A DNA stretch of 64,000 nucleotides from Pseudoalteromonas luteoviolacea NCIMB 1944. Lineage in GTDB: Bacteria > Pseudomonadota > Gammaproteobacteria > Enterobacterales > Alteromonadaceae. The stretch's first letter is position 1; each line of letters starts with the position of its first letter. The stretch spans positions 1-64,000 of the forward strand of contig NZ_AUXS01000019.1 of NCBI RefSeq assembly GCF_001625565.1. The letters are read 5' to 3'. Below, piece after piece: positions 9,645-19,168 of the stretch. The notes under the pieces were generated by a model. That model made no database searches. It saw only the letters and a program-made list of their open reading frames with translations, and was not told where the DNA came from. Position numbers and translations under genes: made by a program.

Positions 9645-10004
9645 ATGGGTAAATGTGACTTAGTGTATTTCATTGGTGCAATTGGGATCTCATTCAATAC
9701 ATCGGCGGCAACTGTTTTTTCGGACTTTAGCGATAGAGTGGATATACCAGATGTCGAATCGGTATCGATTGAAAATACAACACAAAGCCGTTTCAACGAC
9801 TATTTAGAAATCAAGCAACATCAAAGCGACTCCACTGGCGCAATATACTCAGCGCTTACACCCGATGAGCAGGTAAAATATAAATATCAAAAAGGTATTT
9901 TACGTAGCACTGTCACTTTTGAGTCACTGCAGAAATACACTTACGATGTAACAACGTCGCCTGGTCGAGTTGAGAAACAAACACACTTTATTTTTTGGGA
10001 ATAA
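9645..10004 (+). CDS. Small secreted protein of unknown function
   Basis: 119 residues. I do not recognise the family. A hydrophobic N-terminus (VYFIGAIGISFNTSAA) looks like a signal peptide with cleavage near residue 22; the mature part is hydrophilic and has no cysteine. AAGGAG lies five bases upstream of this ATG, which is preferred over an in-frame GTG at 9624. It sits opposite the YadA-head-like trio across a shared intergenic region and ahead of a convergent Calx-beta gene. The frame is open, well initiated and has a signal peptide, so it is probably real, but nothing shows its role. Confidence 0.6.
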   Translation: MGKCDLVYFIGAIGISFNTSAATVFSDFSDRVDIPDVESVSIENTTQSRFNDYLEIKQHQSDSTGAIYSALTPDEQVKYKYQKGILRSTVTFESLQKYTYDVTTSPGRVEKQTHFIFWE

Positions 10005-10028
10005 GGGATTGTGACAGAGGTTTTTATC

Positions 10029-10071
10029 AAAAAAGCGATTTGCTGTTAAGGCCAGTTAAGCAGCAAATCGC
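10029..10071 (-). terminator. Terminator of the Calx-beta gene
   Basis: GCGATTTGCTG (10035-10045) pairs perfectly over 11 bp with CAGCAAATCGC (10061-10071). On the minus strand the stem is followed by TTTTTT, 24 bases after the stop codon of the gene at 10095. Confidence 0.85.
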
Positions 10072-10094
10072 ACAAAAGTTAGATTAGATTAAGT

Positions 10095-11600
10095 TTAATC
10101 ACATCCTTTTTGAATAGATGTTGTCCAGACTCTAACTACAAAGTCATTGTAGTCATTATCATTTTGATCTTCCCAATATTGTTTATCACCATAAACTGAA
10201 TAATTGGTAGTCAATTGGTTGCTGTTTCCATTAATTGCTAAAACGTAGTTGTAGTTGGCGCCGACAAGCACATCATAGCTACCAGAACCTCCGTACTCAT
10301 CAAGCAATTTCACATAACTGCCATTAACTTGTACGCCCCAATCATTATTATACGCGGCACTTTCGCTGATAAATTGATAGTTGATCCGGGTGTAATCATC
10401 AGGGATACATGCTGGGTCATTGTCCAAAATAGTGCCAGGTAAAGAGGCAGAGCCAGTTACATTTTGATCTGCTGTAGCCTGAAGGGTAAATGTTTCGTTG
10501 TCCTCATGATCTTGGTCATCAAGCGCATTTACAATGACACTTGCTGTTGTGTCACCACTGGCAATAGTGACACTGCTAGCACCTAAACTCACGTCGTTCG
10601 CGCTGGTTGAACCGTGAACTATGCTAAGGTCAATCGTAACATCTTGATAGTAGTCATTGCTTAGGGTGATCTGATACTCCAACTGACCACCTTCATTGGC
10701 TGAATCTGTTATCGCTTCTAACGTAAATGATGGTAGTGGATCAGTTTCGCAAGTCGGCGTGGTGTAGCAGGCAACAGCATTGTCTGTATTGGTCGCTAGG
10801 TCGTTGAGACGAACAGGGACTGTAGCCAACAGGCAGGTATTACCTGATTGTGGGTTGAGTTTGTATAATTTGGATTTGTTGACATGACCATAGTCATTAA
10901 TGAGCGTTCGGCTGACCACGATTTCACCAGCTTGGTTCAGTGTGGCACCCGTTGCGGCTGTCAATGAGTGGTTTGCGAGTTTAGTCACGTCATAAGTGTT
11001 TCTGTCTATTTGATAAACAGAGCGGCTGGTTATCAAGTAGAGGTTGCCATCTTGAATAACCAAGTCGCCTCTAAATTTACCCTTAAGTGATCCTAAAGCG
11101 CCTAGCTCAGTTGCAGCGCCTGAGTTTTTATTAATTTGGTACAACTTTTTAAAGTCAGTCCCAAGCAACACATCGTTATCTGCATCATACACAAGGCTGA
11201 GAACCTGAGTTGTCCTATCAACGATAGTATGTGAGTTGGTATTGAAGTCGTAATACGCTAATCGTAAATACTTAAACCGACTGCCTTCTATAGGCAAGTG
11301 TTCCTTTTGCTCTGCGGTTAGTGCCAATCCGCTAATGTCCACCTTGTATTCGATGGGTCTTGGTGCAGAGATGTAGTACATTCGTTTGCTCTGACTATCA
11401 TAAGCAAGCGCTGAAGCACTAAATTCGGCGAGGGTTTGTGCATATGCACTGTTGTTTTGCTCATTTAAGCCAAATAAGATCCCCACATCGCCGCGTCCAG
11501 CATTGATGCCAAACAGTTCACCGTGACAGGTGTTGGCAAACCCGAGGGAGGGCAATGACGCAGTTGCGAGGGTTAAAATGGTTAGTGATGTTTTTAGCAT
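10095..11600 (-). CDS. Secreted protein with Calx-beta domain and C-terminal DUF4114-like region
   Basis: 501 residues from the ATG at 11600, where a clean signal peptide begins (LTILTLATASLPSLGFA); an upstream in-frame start at 11657 would place 19 odd residues before it. Residues 25-280 look like a beta-propeller-type repeat region (VLLGTDFKKLYQINKNSG, NLYLITSRSVYQID). Residues about 290-395 are a Calx-beta domain (ANEGGQLEYQITLSN … DNETFTLQA … ILDND). The last 100 residues end in DYNDFVVRV, as in DUF4114-type beta-sandwich domains of calcium-dependent surface proteins. No membrane anchor is seen. It may be an extracellular matrix or adhesion component like its neighbours; that is inference from domain type and position. 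Confidence 0.75.
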   Translation of the reverse strand: MLKTSLTILTLATASLPSLGFANTCHGELFGINAGRGDVGILFGLNEQNNSAYAQTLAEFSASALAYDSQSKRMYYISAPRPIEYKVDISGLALTAEQKEHLPIEGSRFKYLRLAYYDFNTNSHTIVDRTTQVLSLVYDADNDVLLGTDFKKLYQINKNSGAATELGALGSLKGKFRGDLVIQDGNLYLITSRSVYQIDRNTYDVTKLANHSLTAATGATLNQAGEIVVSRTLINDYGHVNKSKLYKLNPQSGNTCLLATVPVRLNDLATNTDNAVACYTTPTCETDPLPSFTLEAITDSANEGGQLEYQITLSNDYYQDVTIDLSIVHGSTSANDVSLGASSVTIASGDTTASVIVNALDDQDHEDNETFTLQATADQNVTGSASLPGTILDNDPACIPDDYTRINYQFISESAAYNNDWGVQVNGSYVKLLDEYGGSGSYDVLVGANYNYVLAINGNSNQLTTNYSVYGDKQYWEDQNDNDYNDFVVRVWTTSIQKGCD

Positions 11601-11803
11601 GGTAACAAACTCTGTTCGGTTTATCCTAGACAAGCTAATACAACACAAAGTAATCACACATCTACGTCCATTGTACGACGTGCATTCTTAGTCCTTCGAG
11701 ACAGACGCTTCCATTATTATCTTTGCAATCTAATTGTATCATGTCTCCTTATGAACAAAATTGCAACAATAAATTACGACTAATGGATTAAAAAAATCGC
11801 TGG

Positions 11804-12013
11804 TTATTTGTTTTTCTGAGATTCCAAATAGTTAGGCAAGAGTTCGTCAACAATTAATTTTGCTGGTAATGTGTAGCGCACGCCCTGAAACATCACTGAA
11901 GTATGTTCATCTATGCCGGTGATGCCTGTAAGTGTCCAACCTTCACCTTTTTCCGGGCAAAGCACTTTGGTAGTGGGGGGGATGACTTTAAATTCTGCGT
12001 TTTTTTCCGTCAT
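11804..12013 (-). CDS. Small hypothetical protein
   Basis: 69 residues, cytoplasmic in character, no signal peptide or membrane helix. Not recognised. It is rich in short beta-type segments (GWTLTGITGI, SVMFQGVRYTLPAKLIVDELL), which suggests a small folded domain. GAAG lies upstream of the ATG. It stands alone between the Calx-beta gene and the divergent GNAT gene. Confidence 0.55.
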   Translation of the reverse strand: MTEKNAEFKVIPPTTKVLCPEKGEGWTLTGITGIDEHTSVMFQGVRYTLPAKLIVDELLPNYLESQKNK

Positions 12014-12091
12014 ATTTTTATCTTCACTGGACTTTCAAATAAGATGGGGTAGTTTATACCAAAATAATAAAAAATCGACCAATTAAACCCA

Positions 12092-12571
12092 ATGGAACTA
12101 CTAACACAGAGACTTACATTACGCGTGGTTTCTTATCGAGACAGCAATGTACTAATGCAGATCTTGAATCATCCAAAAGTAAGCCAACACAATGACTATG
12201 GTAAATCACTGACTTTGCAGGATATCAAAGCAATGATCCAAAGTGATTTGGAACTATTTTACCAAGGCATTGGTGTACGTTTTATCCTATTGAAAGAAGG
12301 CAGCGTAATTGGGTCAATAGGGCTGTTTGACTATCAACAGAGCTGTTCTGAAATATCTATGGGTTATGAGTTGTCGCCGGAACATTGGAATCAAGGCTAC
12401 ATGAGAGAAGCTGCAACCTGCTTAATTGATTCACTCCATCACATCTTACCGAAAGCGCTAATCTTACAAGTCAACGCGAAAGTTGCACCTAAGAATATTC
12501 GAAGTATTAATCTTCTCAAGTATTTAGGCTTTGAACACAAGCATGATAAATATAGATTAAACTTGAGTTAA
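12092..12571 (+). CDS. GNAT-family N-acetyltransferase (RimJ/RimL type)
   Basis: 159 residues covering one GNAT fold. The N-terminal TQRLTLRVVSYRDS is the usual opening of the RimJ/RimL-like branch; GSIGLFDY forms the central strand, and MGYELSPEHWNQGYMREAA contains the acetyl-CoA loop (Q/R-x-x-G-x-A form) and the following helix; NIRSINLLKYLGFEHK is the conserved C-terminal helix-strand. These enzymes move acetyl groups from acetyl-CoA to amines, often protein N-termini or small molecules; the acceptor here is unknown. It runs convergent to the small lipoprotein gene with 16 bases between stops. Confidence 0.85.
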   Translation: MELLTQRLTLRVVSYRDSNVLMQILNHPKVSQHNDYGKSLTLQDIKAMIQSDLELFYQGIGVRFILLKEGSVIGSIGLFDYQQSCSEISMGYELSPEHWNQGYMREAATCLIDSLHHILPKALILQVNAKVAPKNIRSINLLKYLGFEHKHDKYRLNLS

Positions 12572-12587
12572 AAGCCTTTTCAATTAG

Positions 12588-12833
12588 TTATAAGCCTTTT
12601 TTGCTGTATAAAGTAACGCGGCCTGAAACAAGTGTTACGGTGATATTCTTAGACTCGTTACCCCAAATGCAATTGGTGTGTAATGTTTTTTCTTCACATG
12701 AGTCAGCGGAGCCGAGTACTTGTTCTAATTCAGCTCGTTCCATACCTACGGATATTTTTTCATAATTTTCAATGTTCACTTTTGAGCATGCTGTAAGTGA
12801 AAGTAAGGCAAGCATAACGCAAAGTTTTTTCAT
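12588..12833 (-). CDS. Small SmpA/OmlA-like lipoprotein
   Basis: 81 residues. The signal peptide ends in the lipobox LTAC at residues 13-16, so the mature protein is lipid-anchored. The short mature domain (ISVGMERAELEQVLGSADSC…TVTLVSGRV) has the pattern of the BamE/SmpA/OmlA and DUF3862 fold: two helices with a G-M-x-x-x-x-V-x-x-x-L-G motif, then beta strands. Two cysteines in the mature part could form a disulfide. It lies 13 bases after csiV and may belong to the mfd-csiV transcript. Partner unknown; it is too small to be BamE itself with confidence. Confidence 0.7.
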   Translation of the reverse strand: MKKLCVMLALLSLTACSKVNIENYEKISVGMERAELEQVLGSADSCEEKTLHTNCIWGNESKNITVTLVSGRVTLYSKKGL

Positions 12834-12846
12834 GCTATCGGTCCTG

Positions 12847-13689
12847 TTAGTGTTTATATTTTCTTATCTGGAAAATAATCCCCATTTTGGGGTGGTCTAA
12901 ATAGTGTATGTCACCACTGTATACACGTGTGAACTGTGACATTCTTGCTGATTCTAGCTCACCTGAGTCGGACAGGTAGCGATAATCAAAATTACTCGTC
13001 ACATATAAATAGTGGCGAATATGAATTTTCATTGTGCCGTCTAATTCCCAAAGCGTTTCCCCGCCAGATTTAATACTTGGTTGCACTGCGCTATTGAGCA
13101 AGCTAATAAAGTTATCGCTGGGCTGTTCGCGATATATGTAACTGGCTGGTTGCGCGAATTTTTTACCACCGTATACAACAACATTGGGCGCTCGTTTTTT
13201 ACTTTGATCTGGGAATCGCCAACCAGTGTGTAATATCGCAGTATGTCCTTTACGTTCTAGTTTTTTTCTAATCGACTCGAACTTAAGCTGCTCTGGTGCA
13301 AGTAAGTACATCGACTGCATGTGTTCTAGAGGTTCGCTGACAGGTACAACTGGTAAAACGTCATACTTTTGAACGTAGTTGATGTCATCATCGCAATACC
13401 AAGAGCTTTGAGATGTGGTAAATTGCTCTGTTACACTGCGCGGGTCATAGTTGGGGTTACCAGCTAAACAGGCCTGATGGCCAACATTGTTATAGCCTTG
13501 TGTTAGCAAATCCAATCGCTTTTTATTTGGCAAAGGAGGAGTCTCAATGGAGAAGTCCTCTTTAATTTGCGATGCATCTTTTTGCGCAAAAGCGATGAGC
13601 TCTACTTCAAACCAGCGCACTGCAAGTGCAGGCATTGTCGCTGTGGACAATGCCGCCAAAAGTCCCCATTTAACTATAGATTGCTTCAT
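12847..13689 (-). CDS. csiV: CsiV-family periplasmic/outer-membrane protein
   Basis: 280 residues with a signal peptide (WGLLAALSTATMPALA) followed at once by RWFEVELIAFAQ, the hallmark opening of the CsiV family (cell shape integrity, first described in Vibrio). In Vibrio this protein binds peptidoglycan and is needed for envelope integrity under D-amino-acid stress. The rest is a beta-rich domain ending in HYLDHPKMGIIFQIRKY. Its start overlaps the mfd stop by four bases (ATGA), so the two are translationally coupled; csiV beside mfd is a common gammaproteobacterial arrangement as I recall it. Confidence 0.85.
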   Translation of the reverse strand: MKQSIVKWGLLAALSTATMPALAVRWFEVELIAFAQKDASQIKEDFSIETPPLPNKKRLDLLTQGYNNVGHQACLAGNPNYDPRSVTEQFTTSQSSWYCDDDINYVQKYDVLPVVPVSEPLEHMQSMYLLAPEQLKFESIRKKLERKGHTAILHTGWRFPDQSKKRAPNVVVYGGKKFAQPASYIYREQPSDNFISLLNSAVQPSIKSGGETLWELDGTMKIHIRHYLYVTSNFDYRYLSDSGELESARMSQFTRVYSGDIHYLDHPKMGIIFQIRKYKH

Positions 13690-16600
13690 GCAACAGCCTT
13701 TTTCTGAAAGTCATCCATCATGGCGTTAATGAGCTTTAAGCGCTCTTGACCATTTTTTTCTTCTATATTAAAGCGTAATTTGCTCGCGCCTTCCATACGA
13801 TATATAGCAGGGTTGCTTTGTATCAACCCGATAATGAACGTTGGGTTAACACTGGTATTATTACTAAATTCGAAGTAACCGCCTTTCGGGTTGGCTTCTA
13901 TTTTCTGGATACCAAGCTGTTGGGCTTTGCATTTGAGTAATTGTATTTCAAAAATGTTCTTCGCAGCGTCTGGTAGTAAACCAAATCTATCGATTAATTC
14001 TACTTTCAATTCATCAAGCTCGTTTTCAGACGCCAAACTGGCAATGCGTTTGTACATACTCAAACGGATGTTGACATCGTGAATGTAGTCATCCGGCAAC
14101 AGTGCCGGGATTTTAAGATCTACTTCACTTTGTTGTTGCAGCAAGTTTTCTAAAGTTGGTTCTTTGCCATCTTTAAGGGCTTGGACTGCTTGCTCTAACA
14201 TCTCCATGTATAACGTAAATCCAACCGTTTGAATTTGACCACTTTGATCATCACCTAAAAGCTCACCAGCACCACGGATCTCTAAATCGTGGGTTGCGAG
14301 CGCAAAACCTGCACCTAAGTCCTCAAGAGACTCAATGGCTTGCAAACGTTTCACTGCATCTTTGGTTAAGCTTTGGCTATTACGAGTGAGTAAATAGGCG
14401 TAGGCCTGGTGATGACTTCGGCCAACTCGACCACGCAGCTGATGCAGCTGAGCCAAACCTAATTTGTCAGCACGGTCCATAATGATGGTGTTAGCCGATG
14501 GAATATCAATGCCGGTTTCAATGATTGTGGTACACACTAAAACATTATGTTTTTGGTGATAAAAGTCACTCATTAAGTGCTCTAGTTCTCGTTCGCGCAT
14601 TTGACCATGCGCTACAGCAATATTTGCTTCAGGAACCAACTGCGCAATATCCGCCGCTGTCTTCTCAATGGTTTCTACGTTATTGTGTAAGAAGTAAACC
14701 TGACCACCGCGCTTAATTTCACGCAGAATTGCCTCTCTGATCAGCTCATCATTGCGCTCGCGTACAAAGGTTTTAACAGCAAGGCGTTTCGCTGGTGGAG
14801 TGGCAATAATCGACAGGTCTCGCATTCCGCTCATTGCCATATTAAGCGTTCTTGGGATCGGTGTTGCGGTAAGCGTCAAGATATCTACATCGGCTCTAAG
14901 CTTTTTGATTTTCTCTTTTTGACGCACACCAAAGCGATGTTCTTCATCGACTATAAGCAAGCCTAAATCTTTAAACTTAATGCTTTCTTGGATCAGCTTA
15001 TGCGTACCAATTACAATGTCTATCTTGCCACTTTCAAGCGCACTCAGGGTTTCTTTTTGCTCTTTTGTACTGTTAAATCGAGATAAAACGCCAACCTCAA
15101 TTGGTAAGTCTGCAAATCTGTCTTTAAAGTTTTCAAAGTGTTGCTGAGCAAGTAGTGTAGTCGGAACGAGCACCGCAACTTGTTTGTTGTCATTGATGGC
15201 CACAAATGCAGCACGCATTGCCACCTCAGTTTTACCAAAACCAACATCACCACATACCAACCTGTCCATTGCTTGGTTAGTTTGCATATCACCAATAACC
15301 GCCTCGATTGCATTGCGTTGGTCATCGGTTTCTTCAAATGGAAAACTATTGCTGAAATCTCTGTACGACCCACCGTCAAGTTTGAATTGATAGCCTGGCT
15401 TACTTTGGCGTTTGGCGTAAATATCCAACAGCTCAGCGGCAACATCTCGTACTTTTTCAGCAGCTTTGCGTTTGGCTTTTTCCCATACATCAGAGCCTAA
15501 TTTGTGCAGAGGTGCAGAAGCTTCTTCACCACCTGAATAGCGACTCAACATATGAAGAGAAGATACAGGTACGTAGAGTTTGGCATCACCTGAATAAATA
15601 ATTGTCACAAATTCAGTTGCAACACCCGCAGCATCAATGGTTTGTAAACCGAGGTAGCGCCCAACCCCGTGGTCCAAATGCACTATTGGTTGGCCTTCTT
15701 TTAATTCAGCCAAGTTTCTAATTAGCGCATCTTGGCCTTGCTCGTATTTATGCTTACGGCGTCTGCGCTGGGAAACTTTAATACCAAGCAGTTCTTGCTC
15801 GGTAATTAAAGTCAAAGGCTGTTTGCCATCGAGAAAAACTGAAGCCTCTAGTGGGCTCACAATAAGGCCTACGTCAGTTCGACCTTTAGCGAATTTTTCA
15901 AATGATTCGAACTCTTTTAACTTTAAACCAGTGGGTTTTAGTAGTGTAAGTAGGGACTCTCGTCGACCATCAGATTCAACACTAAAAAGTACTTTACCTT
16001 TTTGCTTTTTTTGAGTCGTTATATAACTCAAAATAGCGTGATAGGGATCAGCCTGTTTGTGATCAACTCGCACGTCGTCAATAAGCGCTGAGTCGACATT
16101 GGTGTGACCCGCTTTTGTACCAAGCTGCGCTTCACTCAATCTAATTCTTGGATAGTGAGAAAATGACTCAAACAAAGATTCGACATTGAGGTACAGTTCT
16201 TTTGGTTCTAGAAGAGGCCTAAGTGGATCAACTCGACGGCTTTCATAACGTTTGCTAACATCCAGCCAAAAATCACTTGCAGCATGCTCTATGTCACCAA
16301 GGTGCATAAACACGGTGTCATTCGGCAGATAATCAAAAATAGTTGCGAGCTTGTCATAAAACAGTGGCAAGTAATACTCTATGCCTGCTGGCCAGTTGCC
16401 ACGAGTAACTTGCATATAAATTGAGTCTTGCTCAGAACTGGCACCAAATGTCTCTCGGTATTTTATGCGAAATCGCTCTATATCTGCATCATTGGTTGGG
16501 AATTCATGGGCTGGTAATAAGTCAATAGATGAAATGGTATCGCTTGAACGCTGGCTTTCAATGTCAAACAGGCGAATGCTATCTAACTCATCATCAAAAA

Positions 16601-17159
16601 AATCTAAGCGGTAGGGGTGTTGGCTACCCATCGGATAAAGGTCAATAATAGACCCTCGTACTGCAAATTCGCCGTGTTCCATCACTTGCTGCACATTGCG
16701 GTACCCCGCTTGTGTCAGCGTTTCTTTTAGACCTTGTGCATCAAGTGTATCACCGACTTTAAACTGTAGTGCATTGCCGTAAATAAATTCCGGTGGCGCA
16801 GTTCTTAGCATTAAGGTTGCAACAGGAATGAGTAGCACACCTTGTTGTTTTTTGCGCAGTGCATTTAAACTCGCCAAACGCTGGGAAATAATGTCTTGGT
16901 GAGGAGAAAAGTGGTCATAGGGTAGGGTTTCCCAGTCGGGAAACACCATGACATTGTCTTCACCGAGTAGATAACCCAGTTCGGTTTCCAAGCGCAGTGC
17001 ACTGGGGGTATCTGGCGTCACCAACACAACGAGTGAGTTGTTGTTCTTCACACTCTCGCTTACGGAAATTGCCAAACTACTACCGAGTAATTGACCCCAA
17101 TGGATTTTATCCTTTGCCGATTTTACCCAAGGTAGCTCATTCCACTGCACTAACGCCAT
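13686..17159 (-). CDS. mfd: Transcription-repair coupling factor Mfd
   Basis: 1157 residues, full length for the family. Mfd removes RNA polymerase stalled at DNA lesions and recruits UvrA to start nucleotide excision repair. Order: UvrB-homology region (about 1-330, with GSIIDLYPMGS), RNA-polymerase-interaction domain (about 480-550, HLDHGVGRYLGLQ), RecG-like translocase with Walker A GDVGFGKTE and DEEH box (IVDEEHRFGVRQKE), motif VI (QLRGRVGRS), and the C-terminal TRCF domain. It follows aguB by 17 bases and overlaps csiV, so it is probably co-transcribed with both. Confidence 0.97.
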   Translation of the reverse strand: MALVQWNELPWVKSAKDKIHWGQLLGSSLAISVSESVKNNNSLVVLVTPDTPSALRLETELGYLLGEDNVMVFPDWETLPYDHFSPHQDIISQRLASLNALRKKQQGVLLIPVATLMLRTAPPEFIYGNALQFKVGDTLDAQGLKETLTQAGYRNVQQVMEHGEFAVRGSIIDLYPMGSQHPYRLDFFDDELDSIRLFDIESQRSSDTISSIDLLPAHEFPTNDADIERFRIKYRETFGASSEQDSIYMQVTRGNWPAGIEYYLPLFYDKLATIFDYLPNDTVFMHLGDIEHAASDFWLDVSKRYESRRVDPLRPLLEPKELYLNVESLFESFSHYPRIRLSEAQLGTKAGHTNVDSALIDDVRVDHKQADPYHAILSYITTQKKQKGKVLFSVESDGRRESLLTLLKPTGLKLKEFESFEKFAKGRTDVGLIVSPLEASVFLDGKQPLTLITEQELLGIKVSQRRRRKHKYEQGQDALIRNLAELKEGQPIVHLDHGVGRYLGLQTIDAAGVATEFVTIIYSGDAKLYVPVSSLHMLSRYSGGEEASAPLHKLGSDVWEKAKRKAAEKVRDVAAELLDIYAKRQSKPGYQFKLDGGSYRDFSNSFPFEETDDQRNAIEAVIGDMQTNQAMDRLVCGDVGFGKTEVAMRAAFVAINDNKQVAVLVPTTLLAQQHFENFKDRFADLPIEVGVLSRFNSTKEQKETLSALESGKIDIVIGTHKLIQESIKFKDLGLLIVDEEHRFGVRQKEKIKKLRADVDILTLTATPIPRTLNMAMSGMRDLSIIATPPAKRLAVKTFVRERNDELIREAILREIKRGGQVYFLHNNVETIEKTAADIAQLVPEANIAVAHGQMRERELEHLMSDFYHQKHNVLVCTTIIETGIDIPSANTIIMDRADKLGLAQLHQLRGRVGRSHHQAYAYLLTRNSQSLTKDAVKRLQAIESLEDLGAGFALATHDLEIRGAGELLGDDQSGQIQTVGFTLYMEMLEQAVQALKDGKEPTLENLLQQQSEVDLKIPALLPDDYIHDVNIRLSMYKRIASLASENELDELKVELIDRFGLLPDAAKNIFEIQLLKCKAQQLGIQKIEANPKGGYFEFSNNTSVNPTFIIGLIQSNPAIYRMEGASKLRFNIEEKNGQERLKLINAMMDDFQKKAVA

Positions 17160-17176
17160 TCTAAACTCCTAACTAC

Positions 17177-18067
17177 TTAATCTCTGTATATTTTACATAG
17201 GTCTTGGTAATGATCTATACGTCTGTCACGTAAATATGGCCAAATGCGGCGTACAGATTCACTGCGCTCTTGATCGATGTCGACGACCAATACTTCTTCT
17301 TGGTCTTCAGAGCCATGTACTAATAATTCACCTTGTGGGCCCGCCACAAATGAATTACCCCAGAACAATATACCGTCGCTTTGTGCGCTCGGATCAGTTT
17401 CGTGGCCGACTCGGTTAACACTAAGCACTGGCACGCCATTTGATACGGCGTGTGCTCTTTGTGCAATCATCCAAGCGTCTCTTTGGCGTATTTGTTCTTC
17501 TTTATCATCTCGAGGATCCCAGCCGATGGCGGTTGGGTAGATCAACAATTCGGCACCCGCCATTGCCATGAGCCTTGCACCTTCAGGGAACCATTGATCC
17601 CAACATACAAGCACACCTAATTTACCAACAGAAGTTTGGATAGGTTCGAAACCTAAATCGCCCGGAGTAAAGTAAAACTTTTCGTAAAACCCAGGGTCAT
17701 CTGGAATATGCATTTTCCGGTATTTGCCTGCAATTGAACCATCTGATTCGATGACTACCGCAGTATTGTGATACAAACCCGTCGCGCGTTTTTCAAATAA
17801 CGAGGCAACTATCACAACGTTTAACTCTTTTGCCAGTGCACCAAAAGCATCTGTACTTGGGCCTGGTATCGTTTCGGCTAAGTCAAACAGGTCTGTGTCT
17901 TCAGTTTGACAAAAGTACAGGCTGCGATGAAGCTCTTGCAACACCACAAGCTTTGCGCCTTGTTGGGCTGCCTTCCTGATACCATCGACTGATTTTTCAA
18001 AATTGTTTTCAAGATTGTCGCTGTTGCTGTGCTGTACAAGAGCGACCTTCAAATTATTATTGCTCAT
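17177..18067 (-). CDS. aguB: N-carbamoylputrescine amidase
   Basis: 296 residues of the nitrilase superfamily. It hydrolyses N-carbamoylputrescine to putrescine, CO2 and ammonia, the second step of the agmatine route to putrescine. The catalytic triad is visible: Glu in VLQELH, Lys in KYRKMHIPDD and Cys in VLVCWDQWFPEGARL, the last being the typical signature of this subfamily. It starts inside the end of aguA (11-base overlap), a clear sign of coupling of the two steps, and is followed 17 bases later by mfd. Confidence 0.95.
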   Translation of the reverse strand: MSNNNLKVALVQHSNSDNLENNFEKSVDGIRKAAQQGAKLVVLQELHRSLYFCQTEDTDLFDLAETIPGPSTDAFGALAKELNVVIVASLFEKRATGLYHNTAVVIESDGSIAGKYRKMHIPDDPGFYEKFYFTPGDLGFEPIQTSVGKLGVLVCWDQWFPEGARLMAMAGAELLIYPTAIGWDPRDDKEEQIRQRDAWMIAQRAHAVSNGVPVLSVNRVGHETDPSAQSDGILFWGNSFVAGPQGELLVHGSEDQEEVLVVDIDQERSESVRRIWPYLRDRRIDHYQDLCKIYRD

Positions 18068-19112
18068 TTGGATCCCTACTTAAAAAACCTTTAGGAAGTT
18101 GCATAGTAATGCAGTGTAAACTACCGAACTGATGAATTATGGGCAGACAGTCTATGCCAATGATAGTTCTCTCAGGGTGTGCTTTTTGCAGTTGGGTAAG
18201 CGCCAATGCATCTTTTTCGTCGCCATATATTGGCAGCAAAACAGTTTCATTGATTATCAGGTAGTTTGCGTAAGTTGCTGGCAAGCGTTCGTTTTCTGTG
18301 TTGTATTTTGCTTTAGGCCATGGCAGTGGCACTAAATTGTATGGCTTGCCCGATGGCGTAACAAAAGTTTGTAATTGAGACTCCATCGCTTTGAGTGCAC
18401 TGTAATGCTCATCTTCCTCATCATCACATTGCACGTAAACCAAGGTGTCATTTGGTGCAAACCTAACCAAGGTATCGATATGGCTGTCTGTGTCGTCGCC
18501 ACATAAATAGCCATGGTCAACCCACAAGAAAGACTCAGCACCGAGCTCTTGAGATAATTTTGTCTCGATTTGTTGTTTATTCAATTCCGGGTTTCTATTT
18601 GGGTTAAGTAAACACTCGGAGGTAGTAAGCAGTACTTTGTGCTCGTTGATTTCAACGCCGCCACCTTCAAGAACAAAATCAATTTTTTGTATTTTATTAC
18701 TTTTATCAGCAACTTGTTTACAAAGTGCAGTATTAATTTGTGTATCAAGATCGCTTTGGTATTTATTGCCCCAACCATTGAAGACAAAGTCTTTGATGTT
18801 GAGCTCACCTTGCTCATTTGCAGTAGTCAGTGGGCCATGATCTCTTGCCCATGTGTCATTGCAAGGTGCATCTACGAATACAACTTGTTGCATATTGATA
18901 CTCGCGTCAACGAGTAGGGTGGTGATATGTGCCATGAGTTCAGAACTATGCGCAACTATAACGACTTTTTGAATTTGGGAGATTTGCTGACATAACGCGA
19001 CATAAACAGGCTCAACTTGCTCCAGTATGTCTACCCAGTCAGTTTGCTTATGTGGCCAAGTGACCATCACCGCGTCTTGCGGTGACCATTCTGGTAATAA
19101 CGTAAAACTCAT
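18057..19112 (-). CDS. aguA: Agmatine deiminase
   Basis: About 351 residues from MSFTLLPEWSPQ, the usual beginning of this family; a GTG 42 bases upstream would add residues with no family support. The enzyme (guanidino-modifying superfamily) converts agmatine to N-carbamoylputrescine and ammonia. Seen in the sequence: HKQTDWVD near the N-terminus, ARDHGPL, LEGGGVEINEHKVLLTT with the acidic/His catalytic residues, and the catalytic Cys in LHCITMQ at the C-terminus. It forms a tight pair with aguB. No arginine decarboxylase is in the window, so the agmatine source is elsewhere or external. Confidence 0.95.
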   Translation of the reverse strand: MSFTLLPEWSPQDAVMVTWPHKQTDWVDILEQVEPVYVALCQQISQIQKVVIVAHSSELMAHITTLLVDASINMQQVVFVDAPCNDTWARDHGPLTTANEQGELNIKDFVFNGWGNKYQSDLDTQINTALCKQVADKSNKIQKIDFVLEGGGVEINEHKVLLTTSECLLNPNRNPELNKQQIETKLSQELGAESFLWVDHGYLCGDDTDSHIDTLVRFAPNDTLVYVQCDDEEDEHYSALKAMESQLQTFVTPSGKPYNLVPLPWPKAKYNTENERLPATYANYLIINETVLLPIYGDEKDALALTQLQKAHPERTIIGIDCLPIIHQFGSLHCITMQLPKGFLSRDPNEQ

Positions 19113-19168
19113 GACAATTATTGATTTTTGATTGCTAGGGGCTAAGTGTATCACTGCACAACGCTGTG

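Noticed and set aside
15044-15490. 148-codon frame inside mfd
   Set aside because: Shadow frame in a universally conserved gene; composition is unlike a real protein.
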